Shown here piece by piece: positions 34,277-46,074 of a stretch of 64,000 nt of DNA (positions are counted from its first letter, which is position 1; each line of letters opens with the position of its first letter). The DNA comes from Parvibaculum sp040216885 (GTDB lineage: Bacteria > Pseudomonadota > Alphaproteobacteria > Parvibaculales > Parvibaculaceae), in NCBI GenBank assembly GCA_040216885.1, contig JAVJOG010000008.1, positions 248,001 through 312,000 on the forward strand, given 5' to 3'. A model generated the notes under the pieces. That model was not told the DNA's origin and did no database searches. It saw nothing but the letters and a program-made list of their open reading frames with translations. The position numbers and the translations under genes are program-made.

Positions 34277-35893
34277 ATGGCTCACGGCAATATCGTCGAT
34301 GCCGGCGACGTTCTGATCGTCGGGGCGGGGCTTGCGGGCCTCTTCACGGCGCTGAAACTCGCGCCCCGCCCGGTCACGGTGCTCGCCGGCGCACCCATCG
34401 GCGACGGCGCGTCGTCGGCCTGGGCGCAGGGCGGCATCGCGGCAGCCATCGAAGCGGGCGACACGGCGGAGGCGCATGCCGCCGACACGGTCGCGGCAGG
34501 CGCCGGCATCGTGGACGAAGACGCCGCGCTGTCGATCGCGCGCGAGGCCGCCATCCGCATCGAGGACCTGCTCCGGCTCGGCGTTCCCTTCGACCGCGAC
34601 ATCGAGGGCAAGCTCGCGGTCGGCCGCGAGGCCGCGCACAGCCACCGCCGCATCGTGCATGTGAAAGGCGATCAGGCCGGCAAGGCGATCATGCAGGCGC
34701 TTGTGGCGGCGGTGCGCGCGACGCCCTCGATCCGCGTCATGGAGGGACTGTCGGCCTATGAGCTCGCCATCGAGAACGGCCGCGCCGTCGGCGTTTTCGC
34801 GCGGCCGGCCCATGCCGCGACCGCGCCGCAGCCGCTCCTCATCAAGGCGCGGGCGCTGGTGCTGGCATCGGGCGGCGTCGGCCAGCTTTTCGCCGTCACC
34901 ACCAATCCGCTCGAAGCGCGCGGCGAGGGCGTTGCGATGGCGGCGCGCGCCGGGGCGCTGATCGCCGATCCCGAATTCGTGCAATTTCATCCGACCGCCA
35001 TCGCCGGACCGCGCGATCCCGCGCCGCTGGTGACGGAAGCGCTGCGCGGCGAAGGCGCGATCCTGATCGACAAGACGGGCCGCCGGTTCATGGCCGCGAT
35101 CCATGAAGATGCCGAACTCGGTCCGCGCGACATCGTGGCGCGCGCGATCTTCCGCGAGATCGAAGCCGGACACGGCGCTTTCCTCGACACCCGCGCGGCG
35201 CTGGGCGCGCGCTTCCCGGAGGCCTTTCCGACCGTCTACAAGAGCTGCCGCGCACTCGGCATCGACCCCGTCAGCGAACCGATCCCGGTGGCGCCGGCCG
35301 CGCATTATCACATGGGCGGCATCCATGTGGATGCGCGCGGGCGCAGCAGCATCGAAGGCTTGTGGGCCTGCGGCGAAGTGGCGTCCACCGGCATGCATGG
35401 CGCCAACCGGCTTGCCAGCAATTCGCTGCTCGAGGCCATCGTTTTCGGGGCCCGCATCGCCGCCGACATCGAGGGCGCGGTGCCGGGGGCGCGGGCCGGC
35501 GTTCACATCGCGCCGCCGATGCTCGCCTCCGCGATGCCGCTCGACGCGCCGATGGTGGCGCAGCTTCGCCAGATCATGACGGCGCATGTCGGCGTGGAGC
35601 GCAACGCGGCGGGACTTTCGTTCGCGCTTGGCGAGATTGCGCGGCTCGAACGCGCGGCGGGGCCGGCGAGCCTTTTCGGCAATATCGCGACGACCGCGAA
35701 GCTCATCGCCGCCGCGGCATTCGCACGCGAGGAAAGCCGGGGCGGGCACTATCGCAGCGACTTCGCCAGTGCCCGCGCGCCCTGGCGGCACCGCAGCTAC
35801 ATCACCTTGAAAGACGCGTCGCGCATCGCCGAGGCCGCCGTCGCCGAAGCATCCGCCGCGACCGGCGAGCTCACCGCGCAGGCCGGCGCATGA
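34277..35893 (+). CDS. nadB: L-aspartate oxidase
   Basis: The 538-residue flavoprotein has the FAD dinucleotide motif GAGLAGLF near residue 15, SSAWAQGGIAAAI, HSHRRIVHVKGD-type substrate loop, and GGVGQLF. The capping-domain region EFVQFHPTAI and HYHMGGI are as in NadB and succinate dehydrogenase flavoproteins. It oxidises L-aspartate to iminoaspartate for NadA. The C-terminus has RGGHYRSDF. It starts 19 bp after nadA and its stop overlaps the nadC start by 4 bp (ATGA). Confidence 0.95.
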   Translation: MAHGNIVDAGDVLIVGAGLAGLFTALKLAPRPVTVLAGAPIGDGASSAWAQGGIAAAIEAGDTAEAHAADTVAAGAGIVDEDAALSIAREAAIRIEDLLRLGVPFDRDIEGKLAVGREAAHSHRRIVHVKGDQAGKAIMQALVAAVRATPSIRVMEGLSAYELAIENGRAVGVFARPAHAATAPQPLLIKARALVLASGGVGQLFAVTTNPLEARGEGVAMAARAGALIADPEFVQFHPTAIAGPRDPAPLVTEALRGEGAILIDKTGRRFMAAIHEDAELGPRDIVARAIFREIEAGHGAFLDTRAALGARFPEAFPTVYKSCRALGIDPVSEPIPVAPAAHYHMGGIHVDARGRSSIEGLWACGEVASTGMHGANRLASNSLLEAIVFGARIAADIEGAVPGARAGVHIAPPMLASAMPLDAPMVAQLRQIMTAHVGVERNAAGLSFALGEIARLERAAGPASLFGNIATTAKLIAAAAFAREESRGGHYRSDFASARAPWRHRSYITLKDASRIAEAAVAEASAATGELTAQAGA

Positions 35894-36759
35894 GCCTGCA
35901 TCCCGCGCCCCTGCCCGCGCTGATGGTCGAGCCCGCGGTGCGCGCGGCGCTGGCCGAGGATCTCGGCCGCGCCGGCGACATCACGACCATGGCGACGGTG
36001 CCGGCGGAGGCGAAGGCGCGCGTGCTGCTGAATGCACGCCAGCCCGGCCGCATCGCCGGGCTCGATTGCGCGCGCATGGCGTTTCGCCTGGTCGAGCCGG
36101 CGCTGAAGGTGGCGGTGCTGAAAGGCGACGGATCGGATGTCGAACCGGGTGACGCCATTGCCGCCATCGAGGGGCCGGCGCGCGGCATCCTGACGGCGGA
36201 GCGCGTGGCGCTGAACTTTCTCGGTCATATGTCGGGTATCGCGACCGCGACGCGCGAGATCGCGCGGGCCATAGAAGGCACGAAGGCGCATGTCTGCTGC
36301 ACACGCAAGACGACGCCGGGCTTGCGCATATTCGAGAAATACGCGGTGCGCGCCGGCGGCGGCATGAACCATCGCTTCGGGCTCGACGATGCCGTGCTGA
36401 TCAAGGACAACCACATCGCGATGTCTGGCGGCATTGCCGCCGCCATTGCGCGCGCGAAAGCCGCGAGCGGCCATATGGTCAAGATCGAGGTCGAAGTCGA
36501 TACGCTCGATCAGCTCGACGAAGCGCTCGCCGTGGGCGTCGACGCGGTGCTGCTCGACAATATGACGCCGGCGATGCTTGCCGAGGCGGTGCGCCGCATT
36601 GGCGGCCGCGCGATTGCCGAAGCTTCGGGCCGCATCACCGCCGAGACGGCGCCCGCCATCGCCGCGTCCGGCGTCGATCTCATTTCCTGCGGCTGGATCA
36701 CCCATTCAGCGCCCTGCCTCGATATCGGCCTCGATTTCGATTCCCTCACGGCATCCTGA
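35890..36759 (+). CDS. nadC: Nicotinate-nucleotide pyrophosphorylase (carboxylating)
   Basis: The 289-residue protein is a full-length quinolinate phosphoribosyltransferase. Conserved parts are AEDLGRAGDITT, ERVALNFLGHMSGIAT, CTRKTTPGLRIFEKYAVRAGGGMNHRFGLDDAVLIKDNH, VEVDTLDQ and LLDNM. It converts quinolinate and PRPP to nicotinate mononucleotide. Start ATG at 35890 overlaps the nadB stop, which supports translational coupling. This completes the de novo path from aspartate within the window. Confidence 0.95.
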   Translation: MSLHPAPLPALMVEPAVRAALAEDLGRAGDITTMATVPAEAKARVLLNARQPGRIAGLDCARMAFRLVEPALKVAVLKGDGSDVEPGDAIAAIEGPARGILTAERVALNFLGHMSGIATATREIARAIEGTKAHVCCTRKTTPGLRIFEKYAVRAGGGMNHRFGLDDAVLIKDNHIAMSGGIAAAIARAKAASGHMVKIEVEVDTLDQLDEALAVGVDAVLLDNMTPAMLAEAVRRIGGRAIAEASGRITAETAPAIAASGVDLISCGWITHSAPCLDIGLDFDSLTAS

Positions 36760-36835
36760 CCCACTCGCTCGCCCTTCCCCGCACGCTGAAACTGGACTAC
36801 GGTCCACAAAATCAGAACAACAGGCGGGACCGATC

Positions 36836-37657
36836 ATGGGACAGGCGAACGGACGGAAATCCATCTTCATCACCGGCGCGGCTTCGGGCATGGGGCTTGA
36901 GACGGCGCGGCTCTTTCACGGCAATGGCTGGTTCGTCGGCGGCTACGACGTCAACGGCGCCGGGCTCGTTGCGCTCGAAGAGGAACTTGGTCCGGAGAAC
37001 TGCGTCGTCGCCAGGCTCGACGTCACCGACAAATCGGCTTTCGACGCGGCCGTCGCCCGGTTCGGCAAGGCGACCGGCGGGCAGATGGACATTCTCTTCA
37101 ACAATGCGGGCATCGGCCGGGGCGGGCTCTTCGAGCAGATGCCCTTTGAAGACATCATGGCCGTCGTCAATGTCAATTTCGTCGGTGTGCTGAACGGCAT
37201 ATATGCGGCGCTGCCGCTCCTCAAGGCGACGAAGAATTCGCTCTGCTTCACCACCTCGTCCTCGTCGGCCACTTACGGCATGCCGGGCATCGCCGTCTAT
37301 TCGGCGACCAAGCATGCGGTGAAGGGGCTCACCGAGGCGCTCTCGATCGAGTTCCGGCTGATCGGCGTGCGCGCGGCGGATGTGCTCCCCGGGCTGATCG
37401 ATACGCCGATCCTGCCGCCGGAAGCGGTCGCCAATGCGCCGAAGGACGGCATGTTCCGCGCCATTCCGCCGGTCGAGGTCGCCAGGGTCGTGTGGGCGGC
37501 TTACGGCTCCGACAAGCTGCACTGGTATGTGCCACCGGAGCTTGTGGAGCTCGACAAGATGGCCGGCAATGCGCCCGAGATAGTGCGCGACCAGATCGCC
37601 AATTCGGGGCCGCTGGCACCCCTGCTCAAGGAAATGGAAGCGGCGGCGAAAGGCTGA
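36836..37657 (+). CDS. SDR-family oxidoreductase
   Basis: The 273-residue protein has the classical SDR motifs: TGAASGMGLETARLF near residue 13, NNAGIGRGG, and a YSATKHAVKGLTEAL active-site helix with Tyr and Lys. DVLPGLIDTPIL follows, typical of classical reductases. The ATG at 36836 gives the conserved GRKSIFITG N-terminus; the frame upstream is antisense-like. It begins 76 bp after nadC and may be read from its transcript. The substrate is unknown. Confidence 0.88.
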   Translation: MGQANGRKSIFITGAASGMGLETARLFHGNGWFVGGYDVNGAGLVALEEELGPENCVVARLDVTDKSAFDAAVARFGKATGGQMDILFNNAGIGRGGLFEQMPFEDIMAVVNVNFVGVLNGIYAALPLLKATKNSLCFTTSSSSATYGMPGIAVYSATKHAVKGLTEALSIEFRLIGVRAADVLPGLIDTPILPPEAVANAPKDGMFRAIPPVEVARVVWAAYGSDKLHWYVPPELVELDKMAGNAPEIVRDQIANSGPLAPLLKEMEAAAKG

Positions 37658-37660
37658 GCG

Positions 37661-38398
37661 TCAGGAGCGGTTCTCGCGGCGCGGCTTGCTGTAGAAAATG
37701 TGGCGGCCGATCTTCGCCACCTCGACCATGCTTGCCGCCCAGTAAGGCTGCACATAGTCGGCGTGGTAGAACATCGCCGGGCCCACTTCCGCGTCGTCGA
37801 GGCGGCCCATTGTCACGAATTCGGCAGTGCGCATCGCCTTCGCCCAGGCGCGGCGTTCGTTCGGCACCTTGCTGAGCGTGCGGTCGCAGGTGAAGGAGAA
37901 CTGACAGCCCGTGTTGCGCGCCGAGCCCTGATAGACGACGCCGCAAATCGTGTCGGGATAGTTTTCCGAACCGACGCGGTTGAGGATCACACGGGCGACC
38001 GCAAGCTGGCCGCGCGCGCTCTCGCCCCGCGCCTCGAAATAGATGCCGACGGCAAGGCAGCGGCGTTCTTCTTCCAGTACGCGCGCCTTCACCTGCAACA
38101 GCGGCGAGGCGACATCCATCGGCCGCCCATGCGCCGGCAGGATCACGGCCGCCGGCTGGAGATCGGCGTCGAGAAAGAGTGTGTCGTTGCTGAAGGCGCC
38201 AGCGAGGTCGCGGCCGTGGACAGGCGCGAAAGCCATCATCGGCGCGGCGTCGGCACGGGCCTCGACCACGGGCGTCTCCGTCGTCATCGCGCCCAGCACG
38301 GTCGCGGAGACCGTCCCCAGGGCAACAACGCCGAAAGCCGCACAAGCAGCCCCGGAAAAGACGTGGCCCAGATCGAGCCAATCAAACAACCTACGCAT
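37661..38398 (-). CDS. Cell-wall hydrolase, SleB/CwlJ type
   Basis: The 245-residue protein has a membrane-anchoring segment (about residues 12-37) and a C-terminal SleB-type hydrolase domain. The catalytic region begins CLAVGIYFEARGES, with a conserved glutamate, and continues GQLAVARVILNRVGSENYPDTICGVVYQ, then CQFSFTCD. Family members cleave peptidoglycan, first known from spore cortex lysis and present in non-sporing alphaproteobacteria. It faces the SDR gene with a 3-bp gap. Confidence 0.9.
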   Translation of the reverse strand: MRRLFDWLDLGHVFSGAACAAFGVVALGTVSATVLGAMTTETPVVEARADAAPMMAFAPVHGRDLAGAFSNDTLFLDADLQPAAVILPAHGRPMDVASPLLQVKARVLEEERRCLAVGIYFEARGESARGQLAVARVILNRVGSENYPDTICGVVYQGSARNTGCQFSFTCDRTLSKVPNERRAWAKAMRTAEFVTMGRLDDAEVGPAMFYHADYVQPYWAASMVEVAKIGRHIFYSKPRRENRS

Positions 38399-38846
38399 CG
38401 TTCTCTAATCCGTCGCTTTGTTGTTCATTCAGACCCTGGGACAGCGCCTCTCTTCGGAGGCTTCGATCCGGTTCCTTTTCGGGAACCTTGCAAGATCCAC
38501 GGACAGCACCGCTTTAACGTGCCAGAGCCCGATGCCGTTTCGACACCTGGGCAATAATTTACGTTCACATCAGCCGCCGGGAGGTAACACGGCGATTCGG
38601 GGCTCACAATGTCATAGTTGTCACACCGGTACAGCAAACCCCTATGTCATTGTCGATAAAGGAATTTTTGCGTGTGACAAATTGTACACCCCGCGCCGGA
38701 GAACGGATTATGTGCCGCGATATTCACGTTAATGGCGCACATTGTGCGCGACTCAAACGTTAATGAAAATGTCGCAATTTCGACACAAACATTAATCGTC
38801 TGTACACGATCAAATCCCGAAACGGGATTGTCCGCTTACGGATTTG
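38399..38846. other. Gene-free 448-bp region with nested palindromes
   Basis: No credible gene fits; short frames here lack ribosome sites. Composition is AT-richer than elsewhere. GCGCACA and TGTGCGC form a perfect 15-bp palindrome at 38735-38749, flanked by two copies of ACGTTAATG (about 38726 and 38757). At 38760-38795 a bipartite palindrome has TTAATG/CATTAA outside and TGTCG/CGACA inside. The region lies between the ppdK stop and the hydrolase start, both on the minus strand, so it is probably a promoter and regulatory block for the hydrolase. Confidence 0.55.
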
Positions 38847-41546
<2,700 letters not shown>

Positions 41547-41584
41547 CGCACTCGCCTTTGTTGAGGCTTCTCATCCAACCACAA

Positions 41585-41680
41585 TCGTCATGACCCGCTT
41601 TATGCGGGTCATCCACGTCTTTGCGGCACAGCACCGAAAGAAAGACGTGGATGGCCCGGACAAGCCGGGCCAAGACGTCA
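41585..41680. repeat. MITE/REP-like repeat with nested hairpins
   Basis: The unit contains TGACCCGC/GCGGGTCA, then CCACGTCTTT at one side and AAAGACGTGG at the other, and GCCCGG/CCGGGC near the right end, so it can fold into a long imperfect cruciform. The GTCATGACC through CCACGTCTTT wording is of a type widely dispersed in Hyphomicrobiales. It occupies the gap between ppdK and glyS, both on the minus strand. No open frame is inside. Confidence 0.8.
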
Positions 41681-41697
41681 AGGGGTTGGGCAATTCC

Positions 41698-43815
41698 CTA
41701 CCCCTCGACCTTCGAAAAATCGGCGACCTCGTGAAGCGCCGCACGAATTTGCGCCAGCAGCTTCAAACGGTTGGCGCGAACGCCTGCGTCGTCGGCATTC
41801 ACCGTCACCTTGTCGAAGAAGGCATCGACCGGCGCGCGCAGTTTCGCCAGTGCCGACATGGCGGCGGCGAAATCCTCGCGCGCGACGGCGGCTTTTGCGT
41901 CTTTCGTCGCGGCGTCGATGGCGGCGGCGAGCGACTTTTCCTCGTCCTGCGCGAAGAGATTCGCATCCGGCGTGGCATCGTAGGCCTTGCCGTCCTTCTT
42001 CTCCTCGATGCGCAGAATGTTGGTGGCGCGCTTGTAGCCAGCCAGCAGGTTCGCCCCGTCTTCCGTCGAGAGAAATTCCGACAACGCCTCGACGCGCTTG
42101 ACGATCAGGACGAGATCGTCTTGTCCCTCCAACGCGAAAACGGCATCGACCAGATCGTGCCGCGCACCGCGATCGCGGAGATAGACTTTCAGGCGGTCGG
42201 CGAAGAATGGCATCAGTGATGCCAATACTTGCGTTTCATCCAGCCCTCTCAGGGGCCGCCCTATTGGAGAACCCGAGTGAAACTTGACGACATCCTGCTC
42301 ATTGTAGATGGAAACGTTCGAGCATATTACGGCATGTAGCGATAGACGTAAGTGATCTTCGAGCGCAACGCGACTATTGCCGAGAGCTGCACGGCGCAGA
42401 GCAAAAGGATCTTTTGAGCCGGTAGGATACTGTTGAATCCCAAAAAATCCGACCAACGTGTCAATCTTGTCGGCTAGGGAGACCACTTTGCCGAGCGGCG
42501 TGAGGGGCACATCGTCTGACGGACCAAGCGGCGAATAATGTTCGGCAATCGCCTGCGCGATGTCGTCGTCCAAACCGTCATTGCGCGCATAGTAAGCGCC
42601 CATCAGGCCTTGCAGTTCGGGAAATTCGCCGACCATGCCGGTGGTAAGGTCGGCCTTGGCGAGTTCACCTGCGATCTGCGCCTTGTCAGGATCGGCGCCG
42701 GGCACAAATGCCGCAAGTTCGCGCGCAAGCTTGCCGATGCGGATTGCCTTATCGTGAAGCGTACCAAGCTCCGCGTGGAAGACGACCTCCTTGAGCTTCG
42801 GCAACCGGCTCGTCAGCGTGTGGCGACGGTCCTGATCCCAAAGAAAACGCGCATCGGCGAAGCGGGCGCGCAGCACGCGCTCGTTGCCGTTGACGATGGC
42901 CTTGCCGCCGTCTTCGGCTTCGAGATTGGCGACGACGATGAAGCGGTTGGCGAGTTTCCCCGCCTTGTCGTGAAGCGCGAAATATTTCTGGTTGGCGCGC
43001 ATGGTTGAGGTCAGCACTTCCTGCGGCACCGACATGAATTCATCGTCGATGCGGCCGATCAGCGGCACCGGCCATTCGACAAGCCCGGCCACCTCGGCAA
43101 GCAGCGCCTCGTCCTCGACCAGCGTCAGACCTTCGGCCTCCGCCAGCGCCTTCGCGCCCGCATGGATGAAATGCGCGCGCTTCGCCGGATCGAGTACGAC
43201 CCTGGCGTCGAGCAGTTTCATTTCGTAGTCGGCGAAATCCTTCACCGCGAAAGCGTCCGGGGCCATGAAGCGGTGGCCGCGCGTCGTGTTGCCGGATTTA
43301 ATGCCGTCCACTTCGAAGGGCACCGTCTTGCCGCCGAGAATGCAGAGCACCCAATGCAGCGGCCGCACCCAACGCAAACTCCCCGCGCCCCAGCGCATCG
43401 ATTTCGGCCAGGGGAAGGCGCGGATGACGGCGGGCACGATGTCGGCGATCAGCGCCGCTGTGTCGCGGCCTTGTCTCTCGGTGACGGCGACATAGAAGGC
43501 GCCCTTCTTGTCTTCCTGCACCGTCGCTTCGTCGATGCTCTTGAGGCCCGCCGCGCGAAGAAATCCGTCGATTGCCTGTTGCGGCGCGCCGACTTTCGGA
43601 CCCTTGCGCTCCTCTTTCACATCCGGCGTCTTGTCCGGCAAGCCGTCGATCACCAGCGTCAGCCGGCGCGGCGTCGCATAGGCGCGTGCGTTCTTGCCCT
43701 CGACGCCTGCTTCCTTCAGCGCGTCGGTGACGAGCCGCACAAGGTCCTCGCCCGCGCGCTTCTGCATCCGCGCCGGGATTTCCTCGGAAAAAAGTTCGAG
43801 CAGGAGTTCGCTCAC
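41698..43815 (-). CDS. glyS: Glycine--tRNA ligase, beta subunit
   Basis: The 705-residue subunit starts SELLLELFSEEIPARMQ, has EGKNARAYATPRRL, a GHRFMAP motif, an HD-like centre (LAKADLTTGMVGEFPELQGLMGAYYARNDG) and a C-terminal anticodon-binding domain. It pairs with glyQ as the alpha2-beta2 enzyme charging tRNA-Gly. The start is GTG at 43815, overlapping the glyQ stop by 4 bp (GTGA). The upstream frame to 44016 lies in glyQ. Confidence 0.96.
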   Translation of the reverse strand: MSELLLELFSEEIPARMQKRAGEDLVRLVTDALKEAGVEGKNARAYATPRRLTLVIDGLPDKTPDVKEERKGPKVGAPQQAIDGFLRAAGLKSIDEATVQEDKKGAFYVAVTERQGRDTAALIADIVPAVIRAFPWPKSMRWGAGSLRWVRPLHWVLCILGGKTVPFEVDGIKSGNTTRGHRFMAPDAFAVKDFADYEMKLLDARVVLDPAKRAHFIHAGAKALAEAEGLTLVEDEALLAEVAGLVEWPVPLIGRIDDEFMSVPQEVLTSTMRANQKYFALHDKAGKLANRFIVVANLEAEDGGKAIVNGNERVLRARFADARFLWDQDRRHTLTSRLPKLKEVVFHAELGTLHDKAIRIGKLARELAAFVPGADPDKAQIAGELAKADLTTGMVGEFPELQGLMGAYYARNDGLDDDIAQAIAEHYSPLGPSDDVPLTPLGKVVSLADKIDTLVGFFGIQQYPTGSKDPFALRRAALGNSRVALEDHLRLSLHAVICSNVSIYNEQDVVKFHSGSPIGRPLRGLDETQVLASLMPFFADRLKVYLRDRGARHDLVDAVFALEGQDDLVLIVKRVEALSEFLSTEDGANLLAGYKRATNILRIEEKKDGKAYDATPDANLFAQDEEKSLAAAIDAATKDAKAAVAREDFAAAMSALAKLRAPVDAFFDKVTVNADDAGVRANRLKLLAQIRAALHEVADFSKVEG

Positions 43816-44705
43816 GCGCCGCCCCCCGCTTCGGTCTTCAGCCAGGCCTCGGCGCAGGCTTTCGACAGCGCGCGGACGCGGCCGATATAGGCCTGGCGTT
43901 CGGTGACCGAAATCACGCCGCGCGCATCGAGCAGGTTGAAATTGTGGCTGGCCTTGATGACCTGGTCGTAGGCCGGCAGCGGCAGCGGCTTTTCGCGCTC
44001 GAGCAGCGCCGCGCATTCCTTTTCGGCGTCCTCGAAATGGCGGAACAGCATTTCCGTGTTCGCGGCCTCGAAATTATGCGCCGAGAATTCGACTTCGGCC
44101 TGATGGAAGACGTCGCCATAGGTCACGCGGTCGGCGCCCGATGCACCGTTGAAGTCGAGTTCGTAGCCGTTGTCGACGCCCTGGATATACATGGCGAGGC
44201 GCTCAAGTCCGTAGGTCAGCTCGCCCGAGACCTTTTCCACTTCGATTCCGCCGACCTGCTGGAAGTAAGTGAACTGCGAAACCTCCATGCCGTCGCACCA
44301 GACTTCCCAGCCAAGCCCCCAGGCGCCCAGCGTCGGGCTTTCCCAGTCGTCCTCGACGAAGCGGATGTCGTGGTTCTTCGCGTCGATGCCGAGTTCGGCC
44401 AAGCTTTCGAGATAAAGCTCCTGCAGGTTGTCCGGGTTCGGCTTCAGGATCACCTGAAACTGGTAGTAGTGCTGGAAGCGGTTGGGGTTCTCGCCGTAGC
44501 GCCCGTCGGTGGGGCGGCGCGAAGGCTGCACGTAAGCGGCTTTCCACGGCTTCGGCCCCAGCGCTCGCAACGTCGTCGCCGGGTGAAACGTGCCCGCGCC
44601 CATCGTCATGTCGTAGGGTTGCAGAATCACGCAGCCCTGGCGCGCCCAATAGGCCTGCAGTTTCAGGATCAGGGACTGAAAGGAATGGTCGGGCTTCGCC
44701 GTCAT
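43812..44705 (-). CDS. glyQ: Glycine--tRNA ligase, alpha subunit
   Basis: The 297-residue protein is the catalytic class II subunit. Characteristic parts are FQSLILKLQAYWARQGCVILQPYDMTMGAGTFHPATTLRALGP, YVQPSRRPTDGRYGENPNR, and VEKVSGELTYGLERLAMYIQGVDN. It is complete and followed by the overlapping glyS. The 160-bp region upstream (44706-44867) shows nothing beyond likely promoter sequence. Confidence 0.97.
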   Translation of the reverse strand: MTAKPDHSFQSLILKLQAYWARQGCVILQPYDMTMGAGTFHPATTLRALGPKPWKAAYVQPSRRPTDGRYGENPNRFQHYYQFQVILKPNPDNLQELYLESLAELGIDAKNHDIRFVEDDWESPTLGAWGLGWEVWCDGMEVSQFTYFQQVGGIEVEKVSGELTYGLERLAMYIQGVDNGYELDFNGASGADRVTYGDVFHQAEVEFSAHNFEAANTEMLFRHFEDAEKECAALLEREKPLPLPAYDQVIKASHNFNLLDARGVISVTERQAYIGRVRALSKACAEAWLKTEAGGGA

Positions 44706-44867
44706 TTTGGCCTGGTCCGCGTGTCGCGCCTCGCGCCCGTTGCGGGTGGCGGGCGCCGCCGCTCAAAGGCGCGCGCAAGGTAGCCGCGCCTCCCCGGAGG
44801 GTCAAGCAAACGGACGGCTTGCCGCCGATGCGCGACCGCCAGTCAAGCTCCGGGAATCGCTTGAAAA

Positions 44868-45068
44868 TCAGATGTCGCGGCGGCTGTGGTCCGGCACATA
44901 GGTGCCGTCGCCCCTGTCGCGCAGCGTGCCGAGATCGCGCGGTTCCACGCGCGAACGCGGCTGCGCGCGGGCGAAGGCTTCCCGCTGCCGCTCGACCGAG
45001 CGCTGAAGCGCTTTCCACGCGGCATAGAAAGCCAGAATGAAAACGGCCGCGAAAACGATCTTGGTCAT
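44868..45068 (-). CDS. Small single-pass membrane protein, conserved hypothetical
   Basis: The 66-residue product has one transmembrane helix at residues 4-20 (IVFAAVFILAFYAAWKAL). A basic and polar cytoplasmic tail ends GTLRDRGDGTYVPDHSRRDI, a motif kept in related short proteins of alphaproteobacteria. AGGGTC precedes the ATG by a few bases. No function is known. It lies between the S49 peptidase gene and glyQ, all on the minus strand. Confidence 0.7.
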   Translation of the reverse strand: MTKIVFAAVFILAFYAAWKALQRSVERQREAFARAQPRSRVEPRDLGTLRDRGDGTYVPDHSRRDI

Positions 45069-45116
45069 GGGACCGACCCTCTCGAATCCGCCGGGGAACG
45101 GCCCCGGCTTTGCGTA

Positions 45117-46040
45117 TTAAAGGCCAAAACGGCTCCAAAGGGAACGCTTCTCGGCCGCGGCAATCAGTCCGTCGGCCAGTCCCGCCCCCATTTCGGCGGC
45201 AAATCCGCCGCCGATGGCCGGAAAAGAGGGCCGAAGCCGGCTCGAAATGCCGCCGCCCGGCCGCCACCAGGGCGCCCGCTGCACCACCAGCCGCAGCTTC
45301 ACCTTGTCGCCATAGAGGCCGCGCATGTGGCTGCGCAGGTCGGCCAGCCCGTCGATCAGCCCGCGTTCCAACGCGCCGGCACCGGCCCAGAACGCACCGG
45401 AGAAGATTGCCGGATCGTCCGTCTTCAACCGGTCGCCGCGCGCCTTGCGGACCAGCGCCTTGAAATTCTCGTGCACTTCTTCCTGCAGCGCTTCGAGGCG
45501 GGCCACATCTTCGGGCTTTTCGGGCTGGAAGGGATCGAGCATCGCCTTGCTCTCGCCCGAGGTATGCACGCGCCGTTCGACGCCGAGCTTTTCGATCAGC
45601 CCGGTGAAACCGAAGCCCGCCGAGACGACACCGATCGAGCCGACGACGGAGCTTTCATCGGCGTAAATCTCGTCGGCCGCGCAGGCGATCATGTAACCGC
45701 CCGACGCCGCCACGTCCTCGGCGAAGGCATAGACCGGCAGGCTCTTTTCCTCGGCCAGCGCGCGGATGCGCTTGTAGATCAGCGAGGACTGCACCGGCGA
45801 GCCGCCCGGCGAATTGACGATCAGCGCCACCGCCTTCGCATTTTTCATCGAAAAGGCCGCTTCGAGCGCCGCGGCGACGCCGGCAAGGTTCAGCCCGCCG
45901 CGCAGGGGCTGGCTCGGGCCGATGATGCCCGAAAGCCGCACCACGGCGACGACCGGCCTGGGCGTCCAGTCGGGGGCAACGCGCTTGCGAAGGGGTGCGG
46001 GGAGGAAAGGCGCAATCAGATTTTTCATACGGAGATACAT
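45117..46040 (-). CDS. S49 family peptidase (SppA/SohB-like)
   Basis: The 307-residue protein has a peptidase S49 fold: VVAVVRLSGIIG, LIVNSPGGSPVQSSLIYKRI, EDVAASGGYMIACAADEIYADESSVVGSIGV with the nucleophilic serine in ASGGY, and later LIDGLADL. Signal peptide peptidase-type proteases cut remnant signal peptides in the membrane. No clear transmembrane anchor is visible at the N-terminus. The ATG at 46040 was chosen, but one at 46028 is equally possible; neither has a good ribosome site. The longer frame to 46316 lies in the methyltransferase gene. Confidence 0.85.
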   Translation of the reverse strand: MYLRMKNLIAPFLPAPLRKRVAPDWTPRPVVAVVRLSGIIGPSQPLRGGLNLAGVAAALEAAFSMKNAKAVALIVNSPGGSPVQSSLIYKRIRALAEEKSLPVYAFAEDVAASGGYMIACAADEIYADESSVVGSIGVVSAGFGFTGLIEKLGVERRVHTSGESKAMLDPFQPEKPEDVARLEALQEEVHENFKALVRKARGDRLKTDDPAIFSGAFWAGAGALERGLIDGLADLRSHMRGLYGDKVKLRLVVQRAPWWRPGGGISSRLRPSFPAIGGGFAAEMGAGLADGLIAAAEKRSLWSRFGL

Positions 46041-46074
46041 AGGCGCGAGGCCCGCGCCCGGCAAGGCGGCGCCT

